DNA of 32,397 nucleotides from Xanthomonas cucurbitae. GTDB lineage: Bacteria; Pseudomonadota; Gammaproteobacteria; Xanthomonadales; Xanthomonadaceae. Location of the stretch: the NCBI RefSeq assembly GCF_002939885.1, contig NZ_MDED01000037.1, positions 1 to 32,397 on the forward strand. Direction: 5' to 3'. The stretch's first letter is position 1; each line of letters starts with the position of its first letter. Under the pieces are notes generated by a model. It did not search any database and was not told the DNA's origin. It saw only the letters and a program-made list of their open reading frames with translations. Made by a program: the position numbers and the translations under genes. Below, in pieces: positions 16,856-26,300 of this stretch.

Positions 16856-17836
16856 TCAGCCTGCGCGCAGCAAGATCTTGCCGCGACGGCCCGGCTCGGC
16901 GCTTGCTGCAGCGGCCTGGGCGGCGTCTTCCAGGTCGAACACCGCTTCAACGGGCAGCGCCAGGCTGCCGTCCAGAGCCGCCTTGAGCAGTTCGCCGATC
17001 ATGCGGCGCTTGTCCTCGGGTGGAGTGGCGGCCATGACCTTGCTACCCCAGAAGCCGCGCACGGTGGCCTGCTTGAAGATCACATCGCCGCTGGAAATCT
17101 GCAGCGACTCGCCGGTCATCGAGCCGAAGGACACCAGCTCGCCACCTTCGGCCAACAGGCCAAGCAGCTCGCCGGCAGCGGCGCCGGCCACCGAGTCGAT
17201 GCCGCGGACGATGGGCGCATCACCGGCCAGCGCGCGCACCTGGGCCTGCCAGCCGTCCTTGGCGGTGGACACGGCATTGCCGATGCCCAGCGCCTTCAAT
17301 TCTTCGACACCGGCGTCGCGGCGCACCAGGTTGACGACGTTGATGCCGCGGGTGGCGGCCAGCATGGCGACGGTCTTGCCGACGGCACCGTTGGCGGTGT
17401 TCTGCACGATCCAGTCGCCTTTGCCCACGCGCAGGAATTCGATCAGCATCAGCGCGCTCAACGGCATGGCGATCAGCTGGCAGCCGCGGTCATCGTCCAG
17501 CGCATCGGGCAGCGGCACCACGCCGGAGGCGGCGGCGAGGAAGTACTCGGCCCAGCTCTCGTGCACCCCGGCCGCGACCACGCGCTGGCCAACCTGCAGG
17601 CCGTCCACGCCCTCGCCCAGCGCATCGACGACACCGGAACCCTCACTGCCGCCGATCGCGGGCAGCGCCGGCTTGTAGCCGTAGTTGCCGCGCACGGTCC
17701 ACAGGTCGTGGTTGTGGATCGGCGAGCGCCGCATGGCGATGCGGACCTGGCCCTTGCCGGGCTGCGGTACCGGGCGTTCGCCAAGCTCGAGCACCTTGGC
17801 GGGATCGCCGAATTGGGTATGGATAGCTGCGCGCAT
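16856..17836 (-). CDS. MDR-family NADPH:quinone / enoyl reductase-like protein
   Basis: A 326-residue medium-chain dehydrogenase/reductase without the catalytic zinc ligands. The N-terminal GroES-like domain shows IHNHDLWTVRGNYGYKPALP and GSEGSGVV (about 42-63). The Rossmann part carries QNTANGAVGKTVAMLAA, the AxxGxxG nucleotide-binding pattern used by quinone and trans-2-enoyl reductases. It probably reduces quinones or enoyl thioesters with NADPH in the cytoplasm; the substrate cannot be read from sequence. AGGA lies 7 nt upstream of ATG 17836. It is 289 bp downstream of plsB on the same strand and has its own promoter space. Confidence 0.88.
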   Translation of the reverse strand: MRAAIHTQFGDPAKVLELGERPVPQPGKGQVRIAMRRSPIHNHDLWTVRGNYGYKPALPAIGGSEGSGVVDALGEGVDGLQVGQRVVAAGVHESWAEYFLAAASGVVPLPDALDDDRGCQLIAMPLSALMLIEFLRVGKGDWIVQNTANGAVGKTVAMLAATRGINVVNLVRRDAGVEELKALGIGNAVSTAKDGWQAQVRALAGDAPIVRGIDSVAGAAAGELLGLLAEGGELVSFGSMTGESLQISSGDVIFKQATVRGFWGSKVMAATPPEDKRRMIGELLKAALDGSLALPVEAVFDLEDAAQAAAASAEPGRRGKILLRAG

Positions 17837-18050
17837 GAAGGTTTCCTGTCGGCAGCGCCCGTGGTGCAGCGCCTCGCCGATCACAGTGAAAGGGGCTGCG
17901 ATGTTAACGAGAACACCGCAAGCGGCTGATGAAACGACCGCAACCATTGTGTGAAAGCCGTGCAAGATCCCGAAGGACGAAACGCACGCCACCGTGATGA
18001 AGATCACTGCGCTGCAGGGTGCAATGGTGGCTGCAACCGCCCCTTCATCC

Positions 18051-18085
18051 GGCGCTACGCGCCACCTTTTCCCGATGGGAGAAGG
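18051..18085. repeat. Double-hairpin dispersed repeat after plsB (possible terminator)
   Basis: Two adjacent hairpins are present: GGCGC-TAC-GCGCC at 18051-18063, and CCTTTTCCC-GAT-GGGAGAAGG at 18065-18085 with one imperfect pair. This looks like the GGGAGAAGG / CGCCGGATGA sequence often found between Xanthomonas genes. It lies 41 bp downstream of the plsB stop on the minus strand and could end that transcript, although no U-run follows. Confidence 0.55.
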
Positions 18086-18125
18086 ATGCCGCAGTGCTCC
18101 TAAGCCTCACTGCAGTGCGGCCACC

Positions 18126-20783
18126 TCACTCCGGCGGCAACACCACGTCCGGCTTCACCGCCGCCGGGCTGACCCGTTCGATGGTGTGGCGCAGCTCGCG
18201 GCCGAGGATGAACTTGGCATCCTTGGCCCATGCATCCAGCCGCTCGTCGAACAACAACTTGCTGTTCTCGTCCGGCCAAACCAGGCGCAGCTCGCGCAGT
18301 TTCTGGATGAAGCTGCGGAACAGGGTCTTGTCGAAGAACTCCGGGGCGGCCGGGGCGTACAACAGGCTCAGACGCTGCGCGGCCTGCTGGCACAGGCTCT
18401 CCAGTTCGCCGGCACCGAGGACGCCGGGACCGTTCTTCACCAGCACCGAAATGGCGATGTAATAACGCTCGAACGCCTGCTGCAGCGAATGACCGATGGC
18501 GCGCAGCCGGAACACTTCATCGGTCTGTCCGGTGTTGCGCGCCAGGATGCCGCCATCGTCGTCGGTGACGTTGAGCAGCAGGCCCTCGCGTACGAACATC
18601 TCGATGGTCTGTTCGATGCGCTCGGCAAAGCGGTCTTCGCTCCACGGCAGGAACAGCTCGGCCTGCAGGAACGGGTACACCGTGCGGCCCAGGCGGATCA
18701 GCCCGGCGCGGCTCATGCGGCGGTTGTTCTGGAAGCAGCACGCCACCCACGAGGACGCGGTGAACAGGTGCAGCACGTTGTTGCGGAAGTAGCTCAGCAA
18801 CACCGCAGTATCGCCGCTGACGCTGAGCACATCGCCCAACGGATGCGACACTCGCGTCAATACATTGATCTCTTCGGCATGGGTGATGATGCGCGCCGGG
18901 GTGTGCGGGGTGACGGTGACGCGGTCCGAATACGGCATTTCCGCCAGCAGCTTCTTGCAGAGCTCGATCTGCGCGATCAGGTCGGCCTCGCCCATCGCGT
19001 GCTTGGGCGTGGACAGCAGCGCCAGCGCCAGCAGGTTGATCGGATTGACGTCAGCGGCGCAGTTGATGCGGGTCTGGATCTGGGTGGACAAGGTATCCAC
19101 CGCCGGTGCCAGCCAGGTGGGTTTTTCGTCTTCGGGTACCGGTTGCCCATCCCAGTCCGGAGCGTGCCTGGCCAGCACGTCGTTGAGCGCGATCGGCTCG
19201 CCGAAGTTCACCACCACCTGGCCGTAGTTCTGCTTGAGCACCTTGGGAATGGACCACAGCAGGCCCCAGATGGATTCCTTTTCCTTGGGCCGGCCGGTGA
19301 GTTCGTCCAGGTAGCTATTGCCCTCCATCAGCTTCTCGTAGCCGATGTACACCGGCTGGAACAGCACCGGCTTGCGTGGCTGGCGCAGGTAGGCGCGCAG
19401 CGTCATCGCGATCATACCGCCCTTGGGCTGCAGCAGCCGCCCGGTGCGCGAGCGCCCGCCTTCGACGAAGTATTCGATCGAATAGCCGCCGGCCACCAGC
19501 TGGGCAACGTATTCGCTGAGCACCGCCGAATACAGCGCGTTGCCGCGGATGCTGCGGCGGATGAAGAACGCGCCGCCCTTGCGCAGCAGCGTGCCCACCA
19601 CCGGCAGGTTGAGGTTGATGCCGGCCACGATGTGCGGCGGCACGATGCCGCGTTCGTACAGCAGGTAGCTCAGCAACAGGTAATCCATGTGGCTGCGGTG
19701 GCTGGGCACGTAGACCACTTCATGCCCGGGCGCGGCCTGTTTGAGCTTGTCCAGGTGGTGCACCAGCACGCCGGCGTAGATGCGGTTCCACACATGGGTG
19801 AGCAGGAAGCTGGCCGAGCGCACCACCGGGCTGGAATAGTCGGCGGCGATCTCCCAGGCATAGGCATGCGCCTTGCGCCAGGCATCGACCGGTTTGGAGT
19901 TATCGCGCTTGGCCTGGGTGGCGATGGCCTCGCGCACCGAGTCGGCGGCCAGCACCTGGTCCACCAGCAGGCGGCGGGTGGACAGGTCCGGCCCGATCAC
20001 GGCCTCGCGGATGCGCCGGAAGTGGGTGCGCAGTACGCGCTGCAACTTGCGCAAGGTGCGCTCGGGCGGCAACCCCTCGGCCATGGTCTGGCGCAGCGAG
20101 ATCGGCGGGGCGAAGCGCACGATGGTGGTACGGCCGTTGAGCAACACCGCCAGCAGGCGGCGGAAGCGGCCCACCAGCGCCCAGTTCTCCGAGAACAGCA
20201 CCGCGAACCAGCCGCTCTGCTTGTCCGGCGCGCGGCCCACGAAGATCGACACCGGCACCAGTTGCACGTCCAGGTCGGCACGCACGCGATGGGCCTGCAA
20301 CAGCTTGGCCAGCGAGTCGGAATGGGTCTTGCCGCCGCGCTGTTCGGGAATCAGCGAATTGCTGCTGCTGCGCCGCGACAGCGCCAGGTAGGCGCGCTTA
20401 CGTTCCAGCGGGTCGCCCGGCAGCGGCACCAACGGCGAGGGCAGGCCGGCCTCGCGGCAGGCCTTGTCCAGGATCAAGGCACTCGACAGCCCATAGTCTT
20501 CCAGCACGTACACCACCGACCGGCCGTCGTCGTAGCGGCCGGGCTGATCCGGCTCGATGGTCAGACTCAGCCAGGGGTCGGCCAGGCGCCCGAGCAGGCG
20601 CGCCCACCACGGCCGCTTGCTTGGGCGCGGGCTGGCCGGCGCCAGCGCCGCGGCGGCGGCCGACACCTCCGGAGGCACGGGGCTGGCGGTCGGCAACGGC
20701 GAGGCACCGCCAGGCGTGGCGGCATCGGCGGTGGGCGGGGCGGGCTGGCCGTCGGGAAACGGCAGGGGGTTTTGTTCTGGCAT
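18126..20783 (-). CDS. plsB: Glycerol-3-phosphate 1-O-acyltransferase
   Basis: An 885-residue membrane-associated enzyme that acylates sn-glycerol-3-phosphate at position 1, the first step of phospholipid synthesis. The acyltransferase blocks are intact: HRSHMD at 362-367 (HX4D catalytic pair H362/D367), GGAFFIRRS (403-411), FVEGGRSRTG (439-448) and VYIGYEKLMEG. Length is slightly above that of E. coli PlsB because of a Pro/Ala-rich N-terminus (about 1-56), usual in Xanthomonas. ATG at 20783 (MPEQNPLPF) is chosen. ATG at 20792, three codons longer, would overlap the stop of the upstream lipoprotein gene as TAATG and cannot be excluded; either way the two genes are probably cotranscribed. Confidence 0.96.
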   Translation of the reverse strand: MPEQNPLPFPDGQPAPPTADAATPGGASPLPTASPVPPEVSAAAAALAPASPRPSKRPWWARLLGRLADPWLSLTIEPDQPGRYDDGRSVVYVLEDYGLSSALILDKACREAGLPSPLVPLPGDPLERKRAYLALSRRSSSNSLIPEQRGGKTHSDSLAKLLQAHRVRADLDVQLVPVSIFVGRAPDKQSGWFAVLFSENWALVGRFRRLLAVLLNGRTTIVRFAPPISLRQTMAEGLPPERTLRKLQRVLRTHFRRIREAVIGPDLSTRRLLVDQVLAADSVREAIATQAKRDNSKPVDAWRKAHAYAWEIAADYSSPVVRSASFLLTHVWNRIYAGVLVHHLDKLKQAAPGHEVVYVPSHRSHMDYLLLSYLLYERGIVPPHIVAGINLNLPVVGTLLRKGGAFFIRRSIRGNALYSAVLSEYVAQLVAGGYSIEYFVEGGRSRTGRLLQPKGGMIAMTLRAYLRQPRKPVLFQPVYIGYEKLMEGNSYLDELTGRPKEKESIWGLLWSIPKVLKQNYGQVVVNFGEPIALNDVLARHAPDWDGQPVPEDEKPTWLAPAVDTLSTQIQTRINCAADVNPINLLALALLSTPKHAMGEADLIAQIELCKKLLAEMPYSDRVTVTPHTPARIITHAEEINVLTRVSHPLGDVLSVSGDTAVLLSYFRNNVLHLFTASSWVACCFQNNRRMSRAGLIRLGRTVYPFLQAELFLPWSEDRFAERIEQTIEMFVREGLLLNVTDDDGGILARNTGQTDEVFRLRAIGHSLQQAFERYYIAISVLVKNGPGVLGAGELESLCQQAAQRLSLLYAPAAPEFFDKTLFRSFIQKLRELRLVWPDENSKLLFDERLDAWAKDAKFILGRELRHTIERVSPAAVKPDVVLPPE

Positions 20784-20791
20784 CGCGGTCA

Positions 20792-21763
20792 TTATCGCCC
20801 AGCCGGGCGCTGCCCGGCATTTGCCGACGGCGCCGGCGGGGCGTCGGGGCTTGCCGTGGCTGCGGGTAGGTCCGCCACCGGCGGCGTACGCAACAGTGCC
20901 GCCACTTCCTCCTGGGTCTGCTGCTGGTACCAGTGGCCGTCGCGTTTGACCAGCGCCACGGTCAGGTCGATGTCGCGTGCGGCCAGCCGATAGCGCAACC
21001 GCACCTGGGCCTGCTCGCCGTCCTGCGTGACCAACCCGGTGCGCAAGGCATCCAGGCTGCCATCGATCGACAGGCCATAGCGTTCCAGCACCTTCTTGCA
21101 CACCGCCCAGAACGGCCCGAGCCGGCGCAGGCTCTCTTCCATGCCCAGGCGTTGCAGATCCGCGTCGGAGGTGATGCCGGTGGCGCGGGCGGCAGCCACT
21201 AGCTCGGCGATACTGGCCTTGGCGCGCGGGCGGTCGGCCAGCGGCGCGCTGGCGGCCCAGGCGCTCAGGGCATCGACCAGTTGCATGTAGTGGGCGCGCT
21301 GCTCGGGTTGGTAGTCGTTGCGACTGCGCAGGTACTGCACGCCGAACTGGCCCAGCGACTGCGCGGCCTTCGCGATGCCCTGCGCCTGCCCGGCCAGTTG
21401 CGCGTCGAAGGCCTGCTGCAGGCGGCGCTCGGCGTCGGGCGCCGACAAGGCCCCCAGCAGCGTGCCCATCTCATTGGGCAGCGGCAGTTCGGTCAGCGGC
21501 CAGCGGCTGGCACCGCTGCGCCAGGCCGCGTCCAGCTGGGTGTACTGCGCGGGCGTGACCCGGATCCGCGCATAGGCGACCAGATCGTTGCGGCGCAACG
21601 GGACGGTCATCGCCTGCATCGCCGCGGCCGGTTCGGCGTTGGCGCCGGGCAGGGCCATGGGCGGCTCCTGGCGCTGGCAGCCGCCCATGCCCAAGGCGAC
21701 GAGCAGCGCCCAGGCGACGGGCTGGAACCGGCCTGCGCGGACGGTGAGTGACGGCATGCGCAC
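20792..21763 (-). CDS. Unknown lipoprotein upstream of plsB
   Basis: A 323-residue protein that I do not recognise. The N-terminus (basic, then PVAWALLVALGMGGC) looks like a lipoprotein signal with a slightly atypical lipobox (M-G-G-C). The rest is alpha-helical by composition, with repeated Ala/Leu/Gln stretches, and the C-terminus is Pro/Ala-rich. The segment RYRLAARDIDLTVALVKRDG followed by HWYQQQTQEE resembles a beta-strand ending in a W-Y motif as in small secreted or NTF2-like folds, but that is only an impression. GTG at 21763 is preferred because AGGGGA lies 5 nt upstream; ATG at 21757 is the alternative. Overlap with the plsB start region suggests a link with envelope lipid synthesis. 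Confidence 0.8.
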   Translation of the reverse strand: MRMPSLTVRAGRFQPVAWALLVALGMGGCQRQEPPMALPGANAEPAAAMQAMTVPLRRNDLVAYARIRVTPAQYTQLDAAWRSGASRWPLTELPLPNEMGTLLGALSAPDAERRLQQAFDAQLAGQAQGIAKAAQSLGQFGVQYLRSRNDYQPEQRAHYMQLVDALSAWAASAPLADRPRAKASIAELVAAARATGITSDADLQRLGMEESLRRLGPFWAVCKKVLERYGLSIDGSLDALRTGLVTQDGEQAQVRLRYRLAARDIDLTVALVKRDGHWYQQQTQEEVAALLRTPPVADLPAATASPDAPPAPSANAGQRPAGR

Positions 21764-22162
21764 GATGTTCCCCTGATCGGTCGGCGCATCTTGCTGGCTG
21801 GCGCCACTGGCGGCAAGGCGCGCGGCCCCGGGGGACCGGGATCGGTTCGTTGGTGGCGACATCCACAGGCCATGGCAGCAGCGACCGATGGCCAACACTG
21901 TCTGGACGCTGTCTCGTTCGGACAACTTTGTCCACCTACTCCAGCGGAAGCCTTGCGCCGCAAGGACTCGCCTGATTGTGCAATGCATCATGTAAGCGCT
22001 TGCAGTTCCTGCTAGCGTGCGCGCCATCTCGCTTCGAGGCCGCCATCGGATGGTGCCGATGTCATGCATGTGCCTGTTTCCCCCGAACGCCCTGCGTCTG
22101 CGTCACGTGCGTCCAACTCCGGCACGCGGCAGGATGCGCATTGTCTTGTCCAAGGTCATGCC
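21764..22162. other. 399-bp divergent regulatory gap
   Basis: It lies between the minus-strand lipoprotein gene and the plus-strand LacI regulator. It holds no supported gene. Three palindromes stand close together: GGACAA-CT-TTGTCC (21920-21933), CCTTGCG-C-CGCAAGG (21951-21965) and TGTAAGCGCTTGCA (21991-22004). The last is described separately. Confidence 0.55.
21991..22004 (+). promoter_or_regulatory. LacI-family operator candidate upstream of the regulator gene
   Basis: TGTAAGCGCTTGCA is a near-perfect palindrome with the core AAGCGCTT common to LacI/GalR operators. It differs from the xyl-box (core TAGCGCTA), so a different regulator is expected. The LacI gene 159 bp downstream is the obvious candidate for autoregulation. 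Confidence 0.55.
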
Positions 22163-23215
22163 ATGAGCCGACCACGCTCGGAGAGCACTAGCGTCACCAT
22201 CAAGGACGTCGCGCGCCAGGCGCAGGTCTCGGTTGCCACGGTGTCGCGCACCATGAATGGCCACCAGCATGTGGCCGAGTCGGTCCGCGAACGCGTGCTG
22301 CAGGTGGCGCGCAGCCTCAACTACATCCCGCACCACGCCGCGCGCAGCCTGAGCAGCCGCCGTACCCACACCATCGGGGTGGTGTTGCCGGACCTGCATG
22401 GCGAATTTTTTTCCGAATTGATCCGTGGCATCGACCAGGTGGCGCGGGAGCAGGGCTACCACCTGCTGGTGTCCAGCTCGCACGGCGACCCGCAGGCGCA
22501 GCGCCGGGCGCTGGAGCGCCTGCCCGGGCGCGTGGATGGGGTGCTGCTGATGTCGCCGTCGCTGGGCGAGTCGGACGTTTACGCCGAGGCGCTGCCCGGC
22601 GGGCTGCCGGCGGTCCTGCTCAACTGTGCCGGCAGCAACGGCCAGCGGCCGCTGCTCAACGTGGACAATTACGGCGGCGCGCGGGTGATGACCCGCCATC
22701 TGCGCGACAGCGGCCATGGCCGCATTGCGTTCATCGCCGGCCCGGACGACAACTTCGATGCGCACGAACGCCTGCGCGGCTATCGCGACGAGCTGGCGCT
22801 GGACCCGCAGGCGCAACCGTGGGTGCTGCCGGGCAATTTCGACGAGGCATCCGGGTATCGCGCCGGCCAGACCCTGGCGCAGGACGCCCGCCCGGACGCG
22901 GTGTTCGCCGCCAACGACATGATGGCGCTGGGCTGCCTGTTCGCGCTCGGCCATGCCGGGCTCAAGGTACCGCAGGACATCGCCCTGGCCGGTTTCGACG
23001 ACGTGCCGATGGCGCGCTACGTGCTGCCGGCATTGACCACCATGCGGGTGGATATTGCCGGGCTGGGCGCACGTGCGCTGCGGTTGCTGCTGGGCCAGCA
23101 ACTGGTCGATGCGCCGCCAGTGCCGGCGGAGGCCGCGCCACCGGCGCGCTCGGAGATGGTTCCGGAGCTGATCGTGCGCGCGTCCAGTGCGCCACGCACC
23201 GCGCCCAGAGGCTGA
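22163..23215 (+). CDS. LacI-family transcriptional regulator
   Basis: A 350-residue LacI/GalR regulator. The helix-turn-helix is near the N-terminus (VTIKDVARQAQVSVATVSRT, residues 11-30). The hinge helix HHAARSLSSRRT and the start of the ligand-binding domain TIGVVLPDLHGEFFSELIRG follow. A late AANDMMALG and DIALAGFDDVPMARY are typical of the periplasmic-binding-protein-like domain. ATG 22163 with AAGG 7 nt upstream is preferred over in-frame ATG 22064, which would add a Ser/Pro-rich tail with no family likeness. It precedes the Oar-like TonB receptor on the same strand by 167 bp, the usual arrangement of a local regulator with its uptake receptor in Xanthomonas. The effector sugar is unknown. 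Confidence 0.94.
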   Translation: MSRPRSESTSVTIKDVARQAQVSVATVSRTMNGHQHVAESVRERVLQVARSLNYIPHHAARSLSSRRTHTIGVVLPDLHGEFFSELIRGIDQVAREQGYHLLVSSSHGDPQAQRRALERLPGRVDGVLLMSPSLGESDVYAEALPGGLPAVLLNCAGSNGQRPLLNVDNYGGARVMTRHLRDSGHGRIAFIAGPDDNFDAHERLRGYRDELALDPQAQPWVLPGNFDEASGYRAGQTLAQDARPDAVFAANDMMALGCLFALGHAGLKVPQDIALAGFDDVPMARYVLPALTTMRVDIAGLGARALRLLLGQQLVDAPPVPAEAAPPARSEMVPELIVRASSAPRTAPRG

Positions 23216-23382
23216 AAGCATCGCGCGCCGTCGCATCTTCACGAATTCTTTGCGGTTTCTTGTGTTTTTTATAACGCCTATCGCCTGCCTGCCGTCGCTC
23301 TGCCGACCTTGAAGCAACGCACCACCTGCGCCACGCCGACCCCTTCGCCGGTACGCGCCTCACCCCTGGGAGGGGGAATGTC

Positions 23383-26300
23383 ATGAAGACCCATCGCACC
23401 GTCTCCACCTTGCCGGCGCGCAGCCTGTTGTGCTGCGCCCTGGCCGCCTCGCTGCTGGCAGCGTCTCCGGCCATGGCCCAATCCAGCAATGCCACCTTGC
23501 GTGGCCAGGTCGCCGCCGCACAGGCCGGCACCACCGTGACCGCCACCAATGTCGCCAGCGGTGCCGTGCGCCGGGTCGCCACGGGACCGGATGGCACCTA
23601 TGCGCTGGTCGGCCTGCCGCCGGGCACCTACAAGGTCGAAGCCGGCCCGGGCACCGAGCGGACGGTGACGCTGTCGGTGGCCTCCTCGGTCAGCCTGGAC
23701 CTGGGCGGCGGCACGGCGACGGCCACCGCACCGGCAGGCGATGCCACCACGCTGGACGCGGTGCGGGTCACCGCCACCACGTTGCAGGAGGTCAAGACCT
23801 CCGAAGTGGGCACCAACATCTCGCTCAAGCAGATCAGCACCGTGCCGCAGCTGACGCGCAACTTCCTGGAGTTTGCCGACACCGTGCCGGGCATGCAGTT
23901 CGAGACTGATTCCAACGGCAATAGCCGCATCCGCGGCGGCGCGCAGGCCAGCTCGGCGGTGAATGTCTATATCGACGGCGTGGGCCAGAAGAGCTATCTG
24001 TTCGGCGGCGTGTCCGGCCAGCAGCAGAGCGCGGGCAACCCGTTCCCGCAGCTGGCGATCGGCGAGTACAAGGTCATCACCTCCAACTACAAGGCCGAGT
24101 TCGACCAGGTGGGTTCGGCGGCGATCGTGGCCTCCACCAAGTCCGGCGGCAACGAGTTCCACGGCGAGATCTTCGGGCGCACCACCAACACCGATTTCCG
24201 CGCGCGCCAGCCCGACGAGCGCGCCGGTGCGCCCAACGCCGACGGCAACAAGCGCCAGACCCACCAGGACGAATATGGCTTCGCGCTCAGCGGCCCCATC
24301 GTCAAGGACAAGGCGCATTTCTTCTTCAGCTACGAAGGCAAGGGCTTCGAAGTCTCGGCCAGCCCGGTGTCGGTGCCCGACAACTTCAGCGTGCTGAGCG
24401 ACGACCTGCCGGCCAGCGTGCAGAGCCGTCTGGGTTCGGTCACCCGACCGTTCAACGAAGACCTGTACTTCGGCAAGATCGACTGGGACATCGGCGACAA
24501 CGACCGCCTGGAGCTGACCGCCAAGGTCCGCGACGAGGAAAGCCGCGACAGCGTGGGCGATCGCAACACCGCCATCGCCGCCAAGATCAACCTCAACTCC
24601 GAAGAACGCTACGACCTGCGTTGGCAGCATTTCGGCGAAACCTACGTCAACGAGGCGCGCATCTCCTACGAGGACGTGCTGTTCAATCCGACCGCCTCCA
24701 CCATCGGCAGCCAAAGCGTGTACACGCGCGGCATCGCCGAGAACGATGTGCTCATCAACGACGGCGCCACCAGTGGCCTGGCGATCCAGCGCAAGGGGCA
24801 AAAAGGCCCCAGCTTCCAGAACGATCTGACCTTCAACAGCATCGACTGGCACGGCAGCCACGTCATCAAGATGGGCGTGAAGTACAAGGAAGTGGAGCTG
24901 ACCCAGAGCGAGAATTCCACCGTCAACCCGTCGTTCTTCTACGCGGTCAACGATGGCCAGGGCACTGCGGCGATTCCGTACCAGGTGCGCTTCAACCTGC
25001 CGTTTGCCGGTGCCGCACCGTCGGTGACCACCAGCAGCAAGCAACTGGGTCTGTATATCCAGGACGATTGGGACGTCAACGACAAGCTGCAGTTGAACCT
25101 GGGCGTGCGTTGGGACGGCGAGAAGATCCCGTCCTACCTGGACAATGTGACCCCGCCGGAAGTGGTGGCCGCCTTGAATGGTCCCGGTACAGACCCGGCG
25201 GTGAGCGCCACCTACGCCGAGCAACTGGCCAAGGGCGGGGTCAACATCAACGACTACCTCAGCAACGGCCGCAATCGCAAGCAGGACAACAACAACTTCG
25301 CCCCGCGCCTGGGCTTTTCCTACGATTTCCGTGGCGACGAATCGCTGGTGCTGTTCGGCGGCGCCGGGCGCAGCTTCGACCGCAACCTGTTCGACATCAT
25401 GGGCCTGGAACAGGTCAAGTCGGCGCTGGCGCAATACACCGTCCGCTTCGTCGAATCCTCCGACTGCACGCCAGCGCCAGGCACCTGCACCAACTTCAAC
25501 CCGGCGTTCATCAGCAACCCGGACAGCCTGGGCGGGCTGGTCGATGCACGGGTGCGCAACGGCGAAATCGACCTGCTCAACAACGACCTGAAAACCCCGT
25601 ATTCGGACCAATATTCGTTGGGCCTGCGCACCCGCGTGGGCGAGTGGAGCAACTCGGCCACGGTGTCGTATATCCACAGCAAGGACGGGCTGATCCTCAC
25701 CCTGGGCAACCGCTACCCGAATGGCGATTTCTTCCAGAACGGCGGCCAGCCGTGGCTACAGCCGCCGCCGGGATTCGGCTCGCTCATCATCGGCAACAAC
25801 GGCGTGGAAACCAAGACCACGCAGCTGCTGCTGTCCACCGACAAGGCCTATACCAAGGAAAGCGGCTGGGGCCTGACGGCGGCCTACACGTTCTCGCGCG
25901 CACGCGGCAACCGTGGCAACGATGAACAGTACGGCTTCGATGCCGCCACCATCGCCGACTATCCGTTCCTGGATTTGAACTCGGTGCCGCGCCATCGCCT
26001 GGTGGTCACCGGCATCTACGACCTGTTCTGGGGGATCAGTGCCTCGGCCAAGCTGACCCTGGCCACGGTACCGCCGCGCAACGAAGCGGTGTCCTACGAC
26101 CTGTACGGCGGCCCGCCCTCCAACAACATCCGCGTGGTGTCGGTGGATGCACCGGGCGGCAAGTTCCTGGCCGGCGGGGACATCTTCGGCACCCGCCAGC
26201 TGGACCTGTCGCTGTCCAAGGACATGCAGGTCACCGATGCGGTGACCGTGCAGGTGCGCGGCGATCTGATCAACGCCTTGAACTTCCGCAACTACGACCA

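Noticed and set aside
17994..20993. Very long plus-strand open frame (999 codons) opposite plsB
   Set aside because: It is the antisense shadow of plsB in GC-rich DNA: rich in Arg/Gln/His/Ala, without domains or a ribosome binding site.
23250..23275. Promoter for the Oar-like receptor (TTGCGG ... TATAAC)
   Set aside because: The spacer is only 14 nt, too short for a normal sigma-70 promoter; the poly-T stretch alone makes it look promoter-like.
23278..25677. Minus-strand open frame of 799 codons opposite the Oar-like receptor
   Set aside because: Val/His/Gly-rich antisense text with no recognisable motif; the plus-strand receptor is certain.
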